Source: Streptomyces sp. WM6386 | GTDB lineage: Bacteria; Actinomycetota; Actinomycetes; Streptomycetales; Streptomycetaceae | Direction of reading: 5' to 3' | Assembly (NCBI RefSeq): GCF_000972385.1 | Contig: NZ_JXTE01000003.1 | Location: 62,001-126,000, forward strand | Length of the DNA stretch: 64,000 nucleotides | In this document: in pieces, positions 7,422 through 16,452 of the stretch | Numbering within the stretch: position 1 is the stretch's first letter | How the letters are laid out: every line of letters starts with the position of its first letter | Notes under the pieces: generated by a model | What the model was told of the DNA's origin: nothing | Databases searched by the model: none | What the model saw: only the letters and a program-made list of their open reading frames with translations | Program-made: the position numbers and the translations under genes

Positions 7422-8669
7422 GTGCCCCCCATGCGCCTATCCAGACGAGCTCTCCTCGCAGCGACAACGGCAGCAACGGCATTCTCCAGCGCACCGCCCG
7501 CCTCCGCGGCCGAGCGGCATCGCCCACTGCGTACCGGCTTCGAGCGGCTGGCGGCCGGCGGCTACGCGCTCCTCGAAGGCCGACGCGTCGGCATCGTCAC
7601 CAACCCCACCGGCATCACCCGGGACGCCCGCCACATCGTCGACGTCATGCACGCCGACGACCGTGTGAACCTGACCGCCGTGTTCGGCCCCGAGCACGGC
7701 TTCCGGGGCACCGCCCAGGCCGGCGGCTCCGAGGGCCGCTACGACGACCCGGCGACCGGGCTGCCCGTCTACGACACGTACCTCAAGAGCGGCCGGCCGC
7801 TGGCCGACATCTTCAACGCCTCCGGCGTCGACACCGTCGTCTTCGACATCCAGGACGTGGGCGCGCGCTTCTACACGTACATCTGGACGCTGTACGACTG
7901 CATGGAGGCCGCCCAGCTGGCGGGCAAGCGGTTCGTGGTGCTGGACCGGCCGAACCCGGTGACCGGGCGCGCGGCCCAAGGTCCCGTCCTGCACAAGGAG
8001 TTCGCCACCTTCGTGGGGCGACAGCCCATCTCACAGGCGCACGGCATGACCGTCGCGGAGCTGGCGCGGCTGTTCAACGGGGAGTTCCTCACCGCGCCGG
8101 TGGCCCTGGAGACCGTACTCATGACCGGGTGGAAGCGGTCGGAGTTCTACGACAAGTCCGGGCTTCCCTGGGTGCCGCCGAGCCCCAACATGCCCACTCC
8201 CGACACCGCGTTGGTCTACTCGGGGACGTGTCTCTTCGAGGGCACCAACCTGTCGGAGGGACGCGGGACCACCCGGCCCTTCGAACTGCTCGGCGCGGAG
8301 GGCGTCGACGGACGCTGGGCCGCGGCCGTGGGCGAACTCGCGCTGCCGGGCGTGCACTTCAGGGAAGCGTACTTCGCGCCGACGTTCTCCAAGTTCCAGG
8401 GCAGGACCATCGGCGGCGTGCAGATCCATGTCCACGACCGGGCGGCCTACGACCCCGTGCGCACCGGAATCGCCCTGCTGGTGACCGCGAAACAGGTGTG
8501 GAGCGGCTTCGCCTGGCGGTCGGACAACTGGATCGACAAGCTGACGGGCTCCACCGAGGTGCGTACCGCGATCGACGCGGGGGCAGGCCCTGACGAGGTC
8601 GTGGCGGGCTGGCGGGAGGAGCTGGCGGCGTTCCGGGCGACCCGCAGGGAGTACCTCCTGTACAGATGA
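7422..8669 (+). CDS. Secreted DUF1343 protein, NamZ-type exo-beta-N-acetylmuramidase
   Basis: A 415-residue exported enzyme. A twin-arginine signal (RLSRRALLAATTAATAFSSA) is followed by the DUF1343 domain, with signature segments GIVTNPTGIT, FGPEHGFRG, YDTYLKSGRPL and FDIQDVGARFYTYIWTL. Members release terminal N-acetylmuramic acid from peptidoglycan fragments, so the product probably works outside the cell in cell-wall recycling. The start GTG at 7422 has GGAG 8 bases upstream; the ATG at 7431 is the alternative and would leave the Tat motif intact. It stands alone on the strand; the next gene begins 96 bases later. Confidence 0.88.
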   Translation: MPPMRLSRRALLAATTAATAFSSAPPASAAERHRPLRTGFERLAAGGYALLEGRRVGIVTNPTGITRDARHIVDVMHADDRVNLTAVFGPEHGFRGTAQAGGSEGRYDDPATGLPVYDTYLKSGRPLADIFNASGVDTVVFDIQDVGARFYTYIWTLYDCMEAAQLAGKRFVVLDRPNPVTGRAAQGPVLHKEFATFVGRQPISQAHGMTVAELARLFNGEFLTAPVALETVLMTGWKRSEFYDKSGLPWVPPSPNMPTPDTALVYSGTCLFEGTNLSEGRGTTRPFELLGAEGVDGRWAAAVGELALPGVHFREAYFAPTFSKFQGRTIGGVQIHVHDRAAYDPVRTGIALLVTAKQVWSGFAWRSDNWIDKLTGSTEVRTAIDAGAGPDEVVAGWREELAAFRATRREYLLYR

Positions 8670-8765
8670 TCCCCCGACAGTTGAGCCGTGGAGTATGGCC
8701 AACTTCGCGCCCTAGCAGGACGATGCGACCGCATCGCACCACTTCGGGGGACAAGGGGGCCTGTC

Positions 8766-10082
8766 ATGGCGGATCCGGCGATGAGTGTGAGTCCGTACTG
8801 GGAGCTGACCTTCGACGCGGACGGCGATCCGGACGGCAGTCGGCGGGAGCGGCTCATCGCCGGTGTGGCGGAGCGCAAGGTCCGGGATCTGATCGTCTTC
8901 GCGCACGGCTGGAACAGCGACCGCTCCGTAGCGACCCGGCTCTACAGCCGCTTCTTCGAACCTCTCCCGGCGCTGGCCCCGAACGCCCGCCTCGGGTTCG
9001 TGGGTGTGGTGTGGCCGTCGATGCGGTTCTCCGACGAGCCGATCCCGGACTTCCCGCGATCCGTGGCGGCCGAGTCCGCCCGGCGTCCGGTGCTCGACAA
9101 GGACACCCGGCACGCGCTCCTGGAGACGTTCCCCGGCCGGGCGACCATCGTCGAGCAGATCACGCGACTGCTGGACCAGCAGCCGCGTGAGGAGGCCGAG
9201 TTGGAGGAGTTCGGCCGGCTGGTGCGGATGCTGGTCGAGCTGGTGCCGCCGGGGCCGCAGGCGCTGTTCGGGGCGGACACCCTGGCGGAGGGGGTGCCGC
9301 AGAGCGAGCCGGGCATGTTCTCCGGGCCCGTGACAGCGGTCTGCGAGGACTTCGCGCAGGCGCTGGCGCATCTCGAATCGACGGACGGGACAGCGGGGTT
9401 CACGATCCCCAATCCCTGGGACGGCGCCCACGAACTGCTGCGGCAGGCGACGTACTACGCCATGAAGCGGCGCGCGGGAACGGTCGGCGAGCGCGGCCTC
9501 GGACGGGTGATCGGGCAGCTCGCCGCGAAGGCGCCCGAGGTGCGGGTCCATCTGGTCGGGCACAGCTTCGGCGGGCGGCTGGTGTCGTTCGCGCTGCGCG
9601 GGCTGCCCGACGGAGTGCGCACGGTGAAGTCCGTGACGCTGCTCCAAGGGGCCTTCTCCCACTACGCGTTCGCCTCCCGGCTGCCGCACGACACGCGCGC
9701 GGGAGGTGTGCTGCAGGGCCAGCAGAACCGGATCGACGGTCCTCTGGTGTGCTGTTTCTCCCGCCACGACTCCGCGCTGAGCACGATGTATCCGCTGGCC
9801 TCACGGATGGCCGGGGACGCCCAGGGGGTCGCCGGGGCGGACGTCGGGCGGATGCTGGGCGCCAAGTGGGGCGCGATGGGCTTCGACGGGGTGCAGGCGG
9901 TACCGGGCACGCGTGCGTGGAAGCTCGCCGACGCGCTGCGGACGACGCTGCCCACCTCGGGGTGCGTCAACATCGACGCGGCCGAGGTGGTCCGGCGTGG
10001 CGGGGCGCCGGCCGGGGCGCACAGCGACATCGTGCACCGGGAGCTGGCGCGGGTGGTGCTGGCGGCGGGCCGCATCAGGTGA
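8766..10082 (+). CDS. Alpha/beta-hydrolase fold protein of unknown substrate
   Basis: A 438-residue soluble protein. An early strand LIVFAHGWNSDRS resembles the oxyanion strand of hydrolases, and the nucleophile elbow GHSFGG places the serine at residue 267. A His in the C-terminal part (residues about 420-426, AHSDIVHREL) could complete the triad. There is no signal peptide. The insert between residues about 100 and 225 makes it longer than a typical lipase. I do not recognise a named family. The start ATG is preceded by AAGGGGGC; earlier in-frame codons lack a ribosome site. It converges with the acylase gene 18 bases away, with a weak GGTGAC/GTCACC hairpin between. Confidence 0.75.
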   Translation: MADPAMSVSPYWELTFDADGDPDGSRRERLIAGVAERKVRDLIVFAHGWNSDRSVATRLYSRFFEPLPALAPNARLGFVGVVWPSMRFSDEPIPDFPRSVAAESARRPVLDKDTRHALLETFPGRATIVEQITRLLDQQPREEAELEEFGRLVRMLVELVPPGPQALFGADTLAEGVPQSEPGMFSGPVTAVCEDFAQALAHLESTDGTAGFTIPNPWDGAHELLRQATYYAMKRRAGTVGERGLGRVIGQLAAKAPEVRVHLVGHSFGGRLVSFALRGLPDGVRTVKSVTLLQGAFSHYAFASRLPHDTRAGGVLQGQQNRIDGPLVCCFSRHDSALSTMYPLASRMAGDAQGVAGADVGRMLGAKWGAMGFDGVQAVPGTRAWKLADALRTTLPTSGCVNIDAAEVVRRGGAPAGAHSDIVHRELARVVLAAGRIR

Positions 10083-10100
10083 CCCGCCGCCGCTGACGCG

Positions 10101-12884
10101 TCACCGGTGTGACGTGAACTCCACGACCTGCTGGTAGGTCGGCCGGTTCTGCCAGCTGATGTTGTAGTGCTTGATGCCGCCGAGCGTGCGCTGGACGATC
10201 GAGTCGGCGCACCACTGGTTGCCCGCCGCGCACAGGTCGTCGCCGGGGTAGACCTGGGCCGCGGTCTTGCCGGCCGCCGTCTTCAGGGTGCTGATCAGGA
10301 TGTCCCGGCAGGCGCTCAGGGTGCCGCCGCCGCAGTACTTCTGCGCCAGCGGACCCTGCACCGTCTCACCGAGCACGGCGCGGATGTCCTTGTCCACGTA
10401 GGACCACCAGCCGTACTGGAAGGAGCTGCCCGCGTGCGCGCCGGTCGGGCCGTGGGCGGCGGACGGGGTCTCGTCGATGGGCAGGTTCGCGGTCATCGCC
10501 GTGTAGAGGGCGGTGCCGAGTCCGGGTTCGAACTCGGCCTTCACCAGCAGCGGCCACCACGCGTCCAGGATGCGGATCGCGTCGGTGTCGGCGTACGCCT
10601 TCGAACCCGCCGACGTCTCCGTGCGTTTTCCGCCCGCCGTGAGCCAGGTCTGGAGCTTGCTCACCGCGGCCGCGGCCGTGGAGTCGGTGACCGTACTGCT
10701 GTTGATCACCTTCAGCAGGTCCGGCAGCACGTCCTCCGCGCGCAGGTCGGCCAGGGCCGCGTCGGCCATCGCCTTCACCAGCGCGGCCCGGGTCACGCCA
10801 CCCGCGGTGACCAGCTTCTTGACCCGGTCCTCGAGCAGGTTGCCGCGGTGCACGGACCCGTCGCCCCAGGGCGCGGTCGAGTAGTCCGCGGCCTGTTTGT
10901 TGTTCCAGGAGATGTAGTAGTCCTGGTCGATGGAGTTGGGGTGGGCCGAGGCGGGCGTGTAGGTCGCCGCATTGGTGGTCGGGTTCCAGCCCTGCCACTC
11001 GTGCGCCGACCGCGCCCATACCGGGAAGTCGGCGTCGACGCCGGTGGCGCGCACCGGGTTGTCGCCGCTGTTGTAGTACGCGGTGTGCGTGGAGTCGGCG
11101 TAGAACCAGTTGAAGGTGTAGTTGATGTGCTGCGCCGCGCTCTGGAAGGTCTCCGGACTCTTCACGTAGTCCGGGTCGTTCAGCATCTGGAAGCCGATGA
11201 TCGAGTCGGCCTCGCGCATGAACGACGAGCGCAGGGTGGTGTAGGCGACCTTCTTGCCGCCGACCATCGCCCGGTACTCGACGGGCCCGTATTTCGTGCG
11301 CCAGACCCGCATGGTGTACGAGCCCGCGGCGGTGTCGTCGGCGGTGGTCGGGGCCCAGGCGTTCTTCTGCTCGATCTTCTCCATCGCCGTACAGGTGCCG
11401 TGGAACAGGTAGTGGTAGTCGTCCTGGCACAGCTCGACGGCGTAGGTGTCGATGATGTCCTGGCCGGAGGTCGTGGCGCTCCACGCGTAGTCCTGGCCGC
11501 GGCCGAGTTCGACGTACATGCTCAGGCCCGCGAAGGAGGCGCCGCGCGCGCTGAGGCCGGGGCCCTGGATCTCCTGGAGCATGAGCAGCTGGGGTGCGAA
11601 GTAGCCGGTCTGCGGGCCGAAGACGGCGACCGGGTGGCCGCTGGCGGAGTGCTTGCCGTTGACGACAAGGGCGTTGGACATACCGCGTCTGGCCGAGCTG
11701 AGGGCGGTCGCGGTCGCCGTGGCGGAGGCCGCGGTGGCGCTCTGGCTCGCGCCGGTGCCCGTGGGGTCGTAGACCAGCGGCTCGGTGGTCACGGAGCCGG
11801 CGTCCGGCAGTGCCTGGCCCTGCGGGTCGGCGGGCTTGGTGGCGTACGGGAAGCTCTTGTCGTGGACGGTGACGACGGCTTCGGGGTCGTTGCGCTCGCG
11901 GAAGGACTCCCAGACCTTCGTGCCCTCCGTGACGCCGTACTGCTGCTGGGCGGCGAGCAGCGAGAGCGCGTTGTTGACCTCGCCGCCGCCTCCGGAGCCG
12001 AACAGCGCGCCGATCACCGAGGCCAGCGCGACCAGGTCGGTGGTCTTGAAGTGCTCGATGGTGCCGGCGTTGGTGACGGAGTCCTTGTGGCCGGTCAGGA
12101 CGTACTCGCCCGGGAAGTAGCGGCCGCTGTCGGAGGCGTCGATGTAGGCGTTGATGCCGGCGACGTAGGCGTTGACGTCGGCGAGGGCCTGCTGGCCGCG
12201 GGCCCCGGCATTGGCCACCGCGCTGTCTATCTGGGCCTGCAGATCGGCCTCGGTGTAGGGGGCGTTGCGCCAGAACTGCTGCTCGAGGCCCTGGTTGGAG
12301 GGGTCGCCACCGGCGAAGGTGGTGAGCTGGCCGCGGCCGACGTGACGGAAGACGTCCATGAGCCACAGCCGGTCCTGAGCCGCCGCATAGCCCGCTCCGT
12401 ACTCAGTGCCGTATCTGGTGGTACCGGTGATGTGCGGCACGCCCGTCTTCTTGTCGCGGACGATCGTCACGTCGCTGCGGCCACCGGGACTGAGAGTGGA
12501 GGCGACTTGGTCGGACGGGACGCCGAAGGAGGCGTCGTTGAAGAAGGTGTTGATCGTGGCGTTGGTCAGCGACGGGTAGCCCTTGGCCAGGTTGGCGTAG
12601 GGGCCGAGCTGGTCCTCGGCATGCTCGGGCTGGGTGCCGAAGGCCTGGTTGAGGAGGATCTGGGAGAGGGTCGCGTTGCCGTTCTGGCCGGGCGGCAGGA
12701 TGTCGGAGCACTGACTGCCGCAGTAGTCGTTGGCGGCCGTCGCTTCGGCGGCCGCGGCCGCTTGACCAAGTGGGGACAAAAGACCTGCAATCAGGGCGCA
12801 TACGGAAGCGGTCTTCAGGAACCCGGTGACTCTGCCGGGAGTTCTCAGTCTGTCGAGTGCGGTGCGCGAGGTGCGCCGAGGCAT
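10101..12884 (-). CDS. Secreted penicillin acylase family Ntn hydrolase
   Basis: A 927-residue exported precursor of the penicillin/acyl-homoserine-lactone/lipopeptide acylase family. An N-terminal signal (hydrophobic core SVCALIAGLLSPLGQAAAAA) is followed by the alpha-chain region with YGTEYGAGYAAAQDRLWLMD, a spacer, and the beta chain starting at the autocatalytic Ser403 in RGMSNALVVNGKHSASG. The enzyme cleaves itself before Ser403 and hydrolyses amide-linked acyl chains. It is longer than penicillin G acylases (about 850) and closer to the large Streptomyces acylases. The substrate is unknown; lipopeptides or AHL-like signals are candidates. The ribosome site TAGGAG precedes ATG 12884. It is a single-gene unit. 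Confidence 0.92.
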   Translation of the reverse strand: MPRRTSRTALDRLRTPGRVTGFLKTASVCALIAGLLSPLGQAAAAAEATAANDYCGSQCSDILPPGQNGNATLSQILLNQAFGTQPEHAEDQLGPYANLAKGYPSLTNATINTFFNDASFGVPSDQVASTLSPGGRSDVTIVRDKKTGVPHITGTTRYGTEYGAGYAAAQDRLWLMDVFRHVGRGQLTTFAGGDPSNQGLEQQFWRNAPYTEADLQAQIDSAVANAGARGQQALADVNAYVAGINAYIDASDSGRYFPGEYVLTGHKDSVTNAGTIEHFKTTDLVALASVIGALFGSGGGGEVNNALSLLAAQQQYGVTEGTKVWESFRERNDPEAVVTVHDKSFPYATKPADPQGQALPDAGSVTTEPLVYDPTGTGASQSATAASATATATALSSARRGMSNALVVNGKHSASGHPVAVFGPQTGYFAPQLLMLQEIQGPGLSARGASFAGLSMYVELGRGQDYAWSATTSGQDIIDTYAVELCQDDYHYLFHGTCTAMEKIEQKNAWAPTTADDTAAGSYTMRVWRTKYGPVEYRAMVGGKKVAYTTLRSSFMREADSIIGFQMLNDPDYVKSPETFQSAAQHINYTFNWFYADSTHTAYYNSGDNPVRATGVDADFPVWARSAHEWQGWNPTTNAATYTPASAHPNSIDQDYYISWNNKQAADYSTAPWGDGSVHRGNLLEDRVKKLVTAGGVTRAALVKAMADAALADLRAEDVLPDLLKVINSSTVTDSTAAAAVSKLQTWLTAGGKRTETSAGSKAYADTDAIRILDAWWPLLVKAEFEPGLGTALYTAMTANLPIDETPSAAHGPTGAHAGSSFQYGWWSYVDKDIRAVLGETVQGPLAQKYCGGGTLSACRDILISTLKTAAGKTAAQVYPGDDLCAAGNQWCADSIVQRTLGGIKHYNISWQNRPTYQQVVEFTSHR

Positions 12885-13107
12885 GGCAGCTCCTACCGAC
12901 GGGAGTTGAGTCGGACGTTACCGCCGGTATCCCCGGGTTCGAAGATGAACATGCGTCAAGTTTTGGTAGCCGGTCCGGAGGCTGATGGGAGGCATCGGAA
13001 ATCGGATGGAGCCGAATCGTGTGTCGATACGTCTATTCGGCGACGTCCGAAGCGACGACGCCGAAGTGACCGAAGTACAGGTGCAGGTGTGACGGAGGTG
13101 CAGGGCG

Positions 13108-13710
13108 ATGGCCGGTTTCCGGAGTCTGGCGAGACAGGTGCGAGATCCGCGGTGCGATCTGGCGCTGCGACGCTATTCGTTGCGTAAGTGCCTGGAGCGT
13201 TTTGCCCCCTACGGGCACAGGGCGACCTGGGACCATCTGTGCTCCCGGGCCGGATTCGGCCCTGAGGACCGGTCCCCCGACCCGGCGCGGCTCGTGGCCG
13301 CGTTGGACGAGCTGGAAGAGGCGCGTTCGGTCTGGCTGGCCTATGAGGTCGAGTTCGCCGAGCGGCGCAAGAAGGAGAAGCACGACGGGCTGCGCAGGCC
13401 GGGCAGTGTCGACGACTGGCACCGGCTGACCTGGGGCGGTTTCGGCGTCGCGTGGTGCGACGACCCGCGGCTCCACCCCCGTGAACCGCTGGCCGAGGTG
13501 CTGCGCAGGCTGATCTCCGCATTGGAGCGTGAACCGGGCTCGGTGTGCCCGGTGTGCAGCGGAGAGCGGTTGACCTGGATGTACGACCTGGCCCACGAAC
13601 CCTCCTCGGGCCCGGTGTGCACGGACTGCGGGGTCGTGGTGCCGCGTCCGGTGCTGACCCCCGAAGCCCTGGCGGCGTCCCGACGTGGACGGCTGCTGGT
13701 GTCCGCCTGA
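13108..13710 (+). CDS. Hypothetical protein with C-terminal zinc ribbon
   Basis: A 200-residue soluble protein that I do not recognise by name. The last third carries CPVC and CTDC pairs about 30 residues apart, separated by SGERLTWMYDLAHEPSSGPV, which is a zinc-ribbon layout; the N-terminal part is helical and charged. No catalytic motif is visible. The start ATG follows GGAGGTG at a normal distance. A strong hairpin (13726-13753) ends the unit. Confidence 0.78.
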   Translation: MAGFRSLARQVRDPRCDLALRRYSLRKCLERFAPYGHRATWDHLCSRAGFGPEDRSPDPARLVAALDELEEARSVWLAYEVEFAERRKKEKHDGLRRPGSVDDWHRLTWGGFGVAWCDDPRLHPREPLAEVLRRLISALEREPGSVCPVCSGERLTWMYDLAHEPSSGPVCTDCGVVVPRPVLTPEALAASRRGRLLVSA

Positions 13711-13725
13711 GCGAGTGGAGCGACC

Positions 13726-13753
13726 GGGGGTGCGCCGGGGATGCCGCACCCCC
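13726..13753 (+). terminator. Hairpin terminator after the zinc-ribbon gene
   Basis: Perfect 9-base arms GGGGGTGCG and CGCACCCCC with a 10-base loop, 15 bases after the stop codon at 13710. Confidence 0.75.
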
Positions 13754-13842
13754 TCTTCGAGCGGTTCGCCGCGGTCCGGCCCTGATGTGGGCAGTTGGTC
13801 ACTGCCGGTGTCCGGTGGCCTTGCGACTGGCACCATCGAGGC

Positions 13843-14571
13843 ATGGTTCAGGTGTGTCTCAACGGGCCCCGAGGGGCCGCCGACGGAGCGGTTGTGCCGC
13901 TGTCACCGCAGGCCCTGGCCGCGTCGGGGGCTGCGGCTGTCGCGGCCGGGGCCACGGACATTCACGTTCATCCCAAGTCTCCGTGTGGTGACGACACCTT
14001 GTCGCCCCGGGTGCTCGCGGCGACCCTCGACGCCATACGGGAGCGGGTGTCGGTGCCGGTCGGGGTGACCACGGGCGCCTGGACGGAACCCGATCCCGCG
14101 CGGCGGCTGGAGCGGGTGCGGGACTGGACCGTGCTTCCCGATCACGCCTCCGTCAACTGGCATGAGCCGGGGGCGGAGGAGCTGGCGGCCGCACTCATCG
14201 AGCGGGGTGTGGGGGTGGAGGCCGGCATCTGGTCCGGGACCGACGGCGCCTCCCGGTTCGCCGTGTCGCCGCTCGGGCCCCGGGTACTGCGGGTGCTGGC
14301 CGAGGTGACCGATGGGTCGCCGCAGACCGCCCAGGACACGGCGCGTGCACTGTTGGCCGAGGTGGGGGCCGCGCACGGCCGCCCGGTGCTGCTGCACGGT
14401 GCGGACGGCGGTGCGTGGCCGGTGCTACGGCTGGCCGGGCGCCTGCGGCTCGCGACGCGGATCGGGCTGGAGGACACGCTGGTCCTGCCGGACGGGGAAC
14501 CTGCCTCCTCCAACGCTCAGTTGGTGGCTGCCGGGCTGGTCCAGTATGGGTGGGCCCAGCGGTCGTCATAG
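13843..14571 (+). CDS. BKACE-type (3-keto-5-aminohexanoate cleavage) family protein
   Basis: A 242-residue protein of the beta-keto acid cleavage enzyme family (formerly DUF849). Seen are the metal-binding pair in DIHVHPKSP near residue 44, the NWHEPG segment near residue 107 and the IWSGTDG segment; the TIM-barrel is somewhat short compared with the usual 270-310 residues. Such enzymes condense a beta-keto acid with acetyl-CoA to give acetoacetate and a new CoA ester. The substrate is not predictable here. Start ATG at 13843; upstream in-frame codons are not family-like. Its last 55 bases overlap the convergent gene ending at 14517. Confidence 0.8.
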   Translation: MVQVCLNGPRGAADGAVVPLSPQALAASGAAAVAAGATDIHVHPKSPCGDDTLSPRVLAATLDAIRERVSVPVGVTTGAWTEPDPARRLERVRDWTVLPDHASVNWHEPGAEELAAALIERGVGVEAGIWSGTDGASRFAVSPLGPRVLRVLAEVTDGSPQTAQDTARALLAEVGAAHGRPVLLHGADGGAWPVLRLAGRLRLATRIGLEDTLVLPDGEPASSNAQLVAAGLVQYGWAQRSS

Positions 14572-15251
14572 GGCAGGGCGAGGAGTTCGGCGCGGGTCGC
14601 GAGGTCGTGCTCGCCCTGGGTGCGCAGGCGGGCGGCGCCGGGACCGGAGAGCCAGGTGCGCAGATCTGCGACGCCGGTCTCCTCGCTGTCGTCGTACCAC
14701 CAGGTGAACGGGGAGGCGTCGGACAGCAGGTCGTAGAGCCAGACGTCGGTGCAATGGGCGAGGTGGGCGTCGGCGACCGGGGTGCGGGGCCAGTCGTCGA
14801 GGAACGGGGTCACGGTTCTGGCGATCGTGGCGCACGTGTCGAAGATGTCGTCGATGCCGTAGCGCGGGCCGGGCGTGGTGAGGACGTCCTGCCACCAGGC
14901 GCGCAGGAAGGCATCGATCGCGGCGGCCTGCTCCGGGGGCCAGGAACGCCAGTCCACACGGGTCAGTCCGTGGGCTCCGTGGTTGATCGCGCCCAGGGTG
15001 CCCTCGGCCATCGCGCGGGCCGCCTGTGGCAGGAGGCGGCGCATGACGGCTGCGTGGTCGTCGAAGTGGTCGGAGACCTCGAAAAGGTAGTACTGCACGA
15101 CATCCAGGGGCACGGGGATGTCCGGCGTGCGCAGATACGCGGTCTCCTCGGGGGCATGGCAGTAGCCGCAGCCCGTCTCCTCGGGGCTCGATGCGCCGTG
15201 GAAGACCGTGGATATCCGCGTGAGGGCGGTGGCGAGGGTCGGTGAGGACAT
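14517..15251 (-). CDS. Conserved hypothetical protein
   Basis: A 244-residue soluble protein rich in Trp, Asp and Ala. It has an N-terminal CGYC pair (in EETGCGYCHAPEET), a helical middle (VSDHFDDHAAVMRRLLPQAARAM) and a WWYDDSEETG segment near the C-terminus. The cysteine and histidine residues could bind metal, but no known domain is recognised. The ATG at 15249-15251 was chosen over longer in-frame forms because they add low-complexity residues. The 3' end overlaps the BKACE gene by 55 bases on the other strand, so transcripts of the two are antisense there. Confidence 0.72.
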   Translation of the reverse strand: MSSPTLATALTRISTVFHGASSPEETGCGYCHAPEETAYLRTPDIPVPLDVVQYYLFEVSDHFDDHAAVMRRLLPQAARAMAEGTLGAINHGAHGLTRVDWRSWPPEQAAAIDAFLRAWWQDVLTTPGPRYGIDDIFDTCATIARTVTPFLDDWPRTPVADAHLAHCTDVWLYDLLSDASPFTWWYDDSEETGVADLRTWLSGPGAARLRTQGEHDLATRAELLALPYDDRWAHPYWTSPAATN

Positions 15252-15380
15252 GGTTCGTCCCGTCAGGACTCCGTGCGCGGCGGTCCCGCCGGCCGAAGAT
15301 CGCGACGTTACCAGGGGCCGATCCGGTCGATCCACCCCATTCCCGCACCCAACGCCGGGTTGGGTCCCGTCCGGTGTGCG

Positions 15381-15899
15381 TCAGCCGCAGTGGGTCGCGT
15401 TGTCCTGGTGGCCCGGCTTCCGGGGGGTGCGCTCCACCAGCAGGCGGGAGCCTGCCTGGCGTTGGCCGAACGCGTCGTCCGGGTTGGACAGGACGCAGGT
15501 GTCCAGGGAGAGGCAGCCGCAGCCGATGCAGTCGGTGAGGTGGTCGCGAAGTCGGTTGAGCTGCTTGATGCGTTCGTCCAGCTCGGAGCGCCAGGCCTCG
15601 GAGAGGCGGGCCCAGTCCTCTCGGGTGGGCGTGCGTTCCTCGGGGAGTTCGGCCAGGGCCTCGCGGATCGTGGCGAGGGGGATGCCCACGCGTTGGGCGG
15701 CTCGGACGAAGGCGACCCGGCGGAGGGCGTCGCGGTGGTAGCGGCGTTGGTTGCCCGTGGTGCGGCGGCTGCTGATCAAGCCCTTTGACTCGTAGAAGTG
15801 CAGGGCGGAGACGGCGGCGCCGCTGCGGGCGGCGAGCTGGCCGACCGTGAGTTCGTGGATCTTCTCGGGAATCTGGGGCACCCCTCGAAGCCTACCCAT
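15381..15899 (-). CDS. soxR: SoxR, redox-sensing MerR-family activator
   Basis: A 172-residue MerR-type regulator. The winged helix covers residues 16-80 (LTVGQLAARSGAAVSALHFY, RRYHRDALRRVAFVRAA), a dimerisation helix follows, and the [2Fe-2S] ligands are C124, C127, C129 and C135 in CIGCGC and the following C. In Streptomyces this protein senses redox-active antibiotics rather than superoxide itself and turns on a few oxidoreductase genes. No target gene is obviously adjacent; the divergent MaoC gene is under a different palindrome. The start is uncertain: ATG 15899 has a weak ribosome site, and GTG 15881 would give 166 residues. Confidence 0.92.
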   Translation of the reverse strand: MGRLRGVPQIPEKIHELTVGQLAARSGAAVSALHFYESKGLISSRRTTGNQRRYHRDALRRVAFVRAAQRVGIPLATIREALAELPEERTPTREDWARLSEAWRSELDERIKQLNRLRDHLTDCIGCGCLSLDTCVLSNPDDAFGQRQAGSRLLVERTPRKPGHQDNATHCG

Positions 15900-15906
15900 G
15901 CCTGCG

Positions 15907-15949
15907 TTGACACGGGCCCTACGGCCGACCATACTAAGCAGTCGCTTAG
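15907..15949 (+). promoter_or_regulatory. Promoter and TetR-type operator for the MaoC gene
   Basis: A -35 TTGACA (15907-15912) and a -10 CATACT (15930-15935), 17 bases apart, point toward the MaoC gene. The perfect palindrome CTAAGC-AGTC-GCTTAG (15934-15949) overlaps the -10 and the start point, as expected for a repressor. The same arms recur at 17112-17127 before the adjacent TetR gene. Confidence 0.68.
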
Positions 15950-15972
15950 AGTTCGGGACGAGGAGGCGGGAC

Positions 15973-16434
15973 ATGGCAGAGCCGAGGGTGTTTGCAGGGG
16001 CCGACGAGTTGAAGGCCGCGGTGGGTGAGCAGCTGGGGTACACCGACTGGCTGGAGGTCGATCAGAAGCGGATCGATCTTTTCGCCGAGGCCACCGGCGA
16101 TCACCAGTGGATCCATGTGGACCCCGAGAAGGCCGCCGCCGGGCCGTTCGGGACCACCATCGCGCACGGGTATCTGACCCTGTCGCTGCTGCCGTTGTTC
16201 GGGCCGCAGCTGATCACGGTCGAGAACGTGAGGATGGGGGTCAACTACGGCACCAACAAGGTGCGGTTCCCCGCGCCCGTGCCGGTCGGCTCGCGACTGC
16301 GGGCCACCGCGACGATCACCGGGGTCGACGACGTGGCCGGGGGCGTCCAGGTCACCGTCGCCTTCAGCGTCGAGCGTGAGGGCGGCGACAAGCCGGTGTG
16401 TGTCGCCGAGTCGGTGTCGCGCTACTACCTCTGA
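15973..16434 (+). CDS. MaoC family (R)-specific enoyl-CoA hydratase
   Basis: A 153-residue single hot-dog domain. The hydratase signature is present (FAEATGDHQWIHVDPEKA, then GPFGTTIAHGYLTLSLLP), including the catalytic Asp and His of the D-x-x-x-H pattern. It adds water to 2-enoyl-CoA to give (R)-3-hydroxyacyl-CoA. The start ATG follows GAGGAGGCGGG. Its 3' end is 4 bases from the convergent TetR gene, and its promoter carries that TetR's probable operator, so the pair forms a small regulated unit. Confidence 0.92.
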   Translation: MAEPRVFAGADELKAAVGEQLGYTDWLEVDQKRIDLFAEATGDHQWIHVDPEKAAAGPFGTTIAHGYLTLSLLPLFGPQLITVENVRMGVNYGTNKVRFPAPVPVGSRLRATATITGVDDVAGGVQVTVAFSVEREGGDKPVCVAESVSRYYL

Positions 16435-16452
16435 GCGGCTACTTGGCCGCTC
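16433..16452. terminator. Hairpin shared by two convergent gene ends
   Basis: GAGCGGC, a 6-base loop and GCCGCTC cover the end of the MaoC gene and the final codons of the TetR gene. It could end both transcripts in the 4-base gap. Confidence 0.5.

Noticed and set aside
10167..13187. An open frame of 1006 codons on the plus strand over the acylase gene
   Set aside because: The minus strand encodes a complete penicillin acylase with signal and catalytic Ser. The plus frame is Arg/Gly/Val-rich without domains and arises from high third-position GC.
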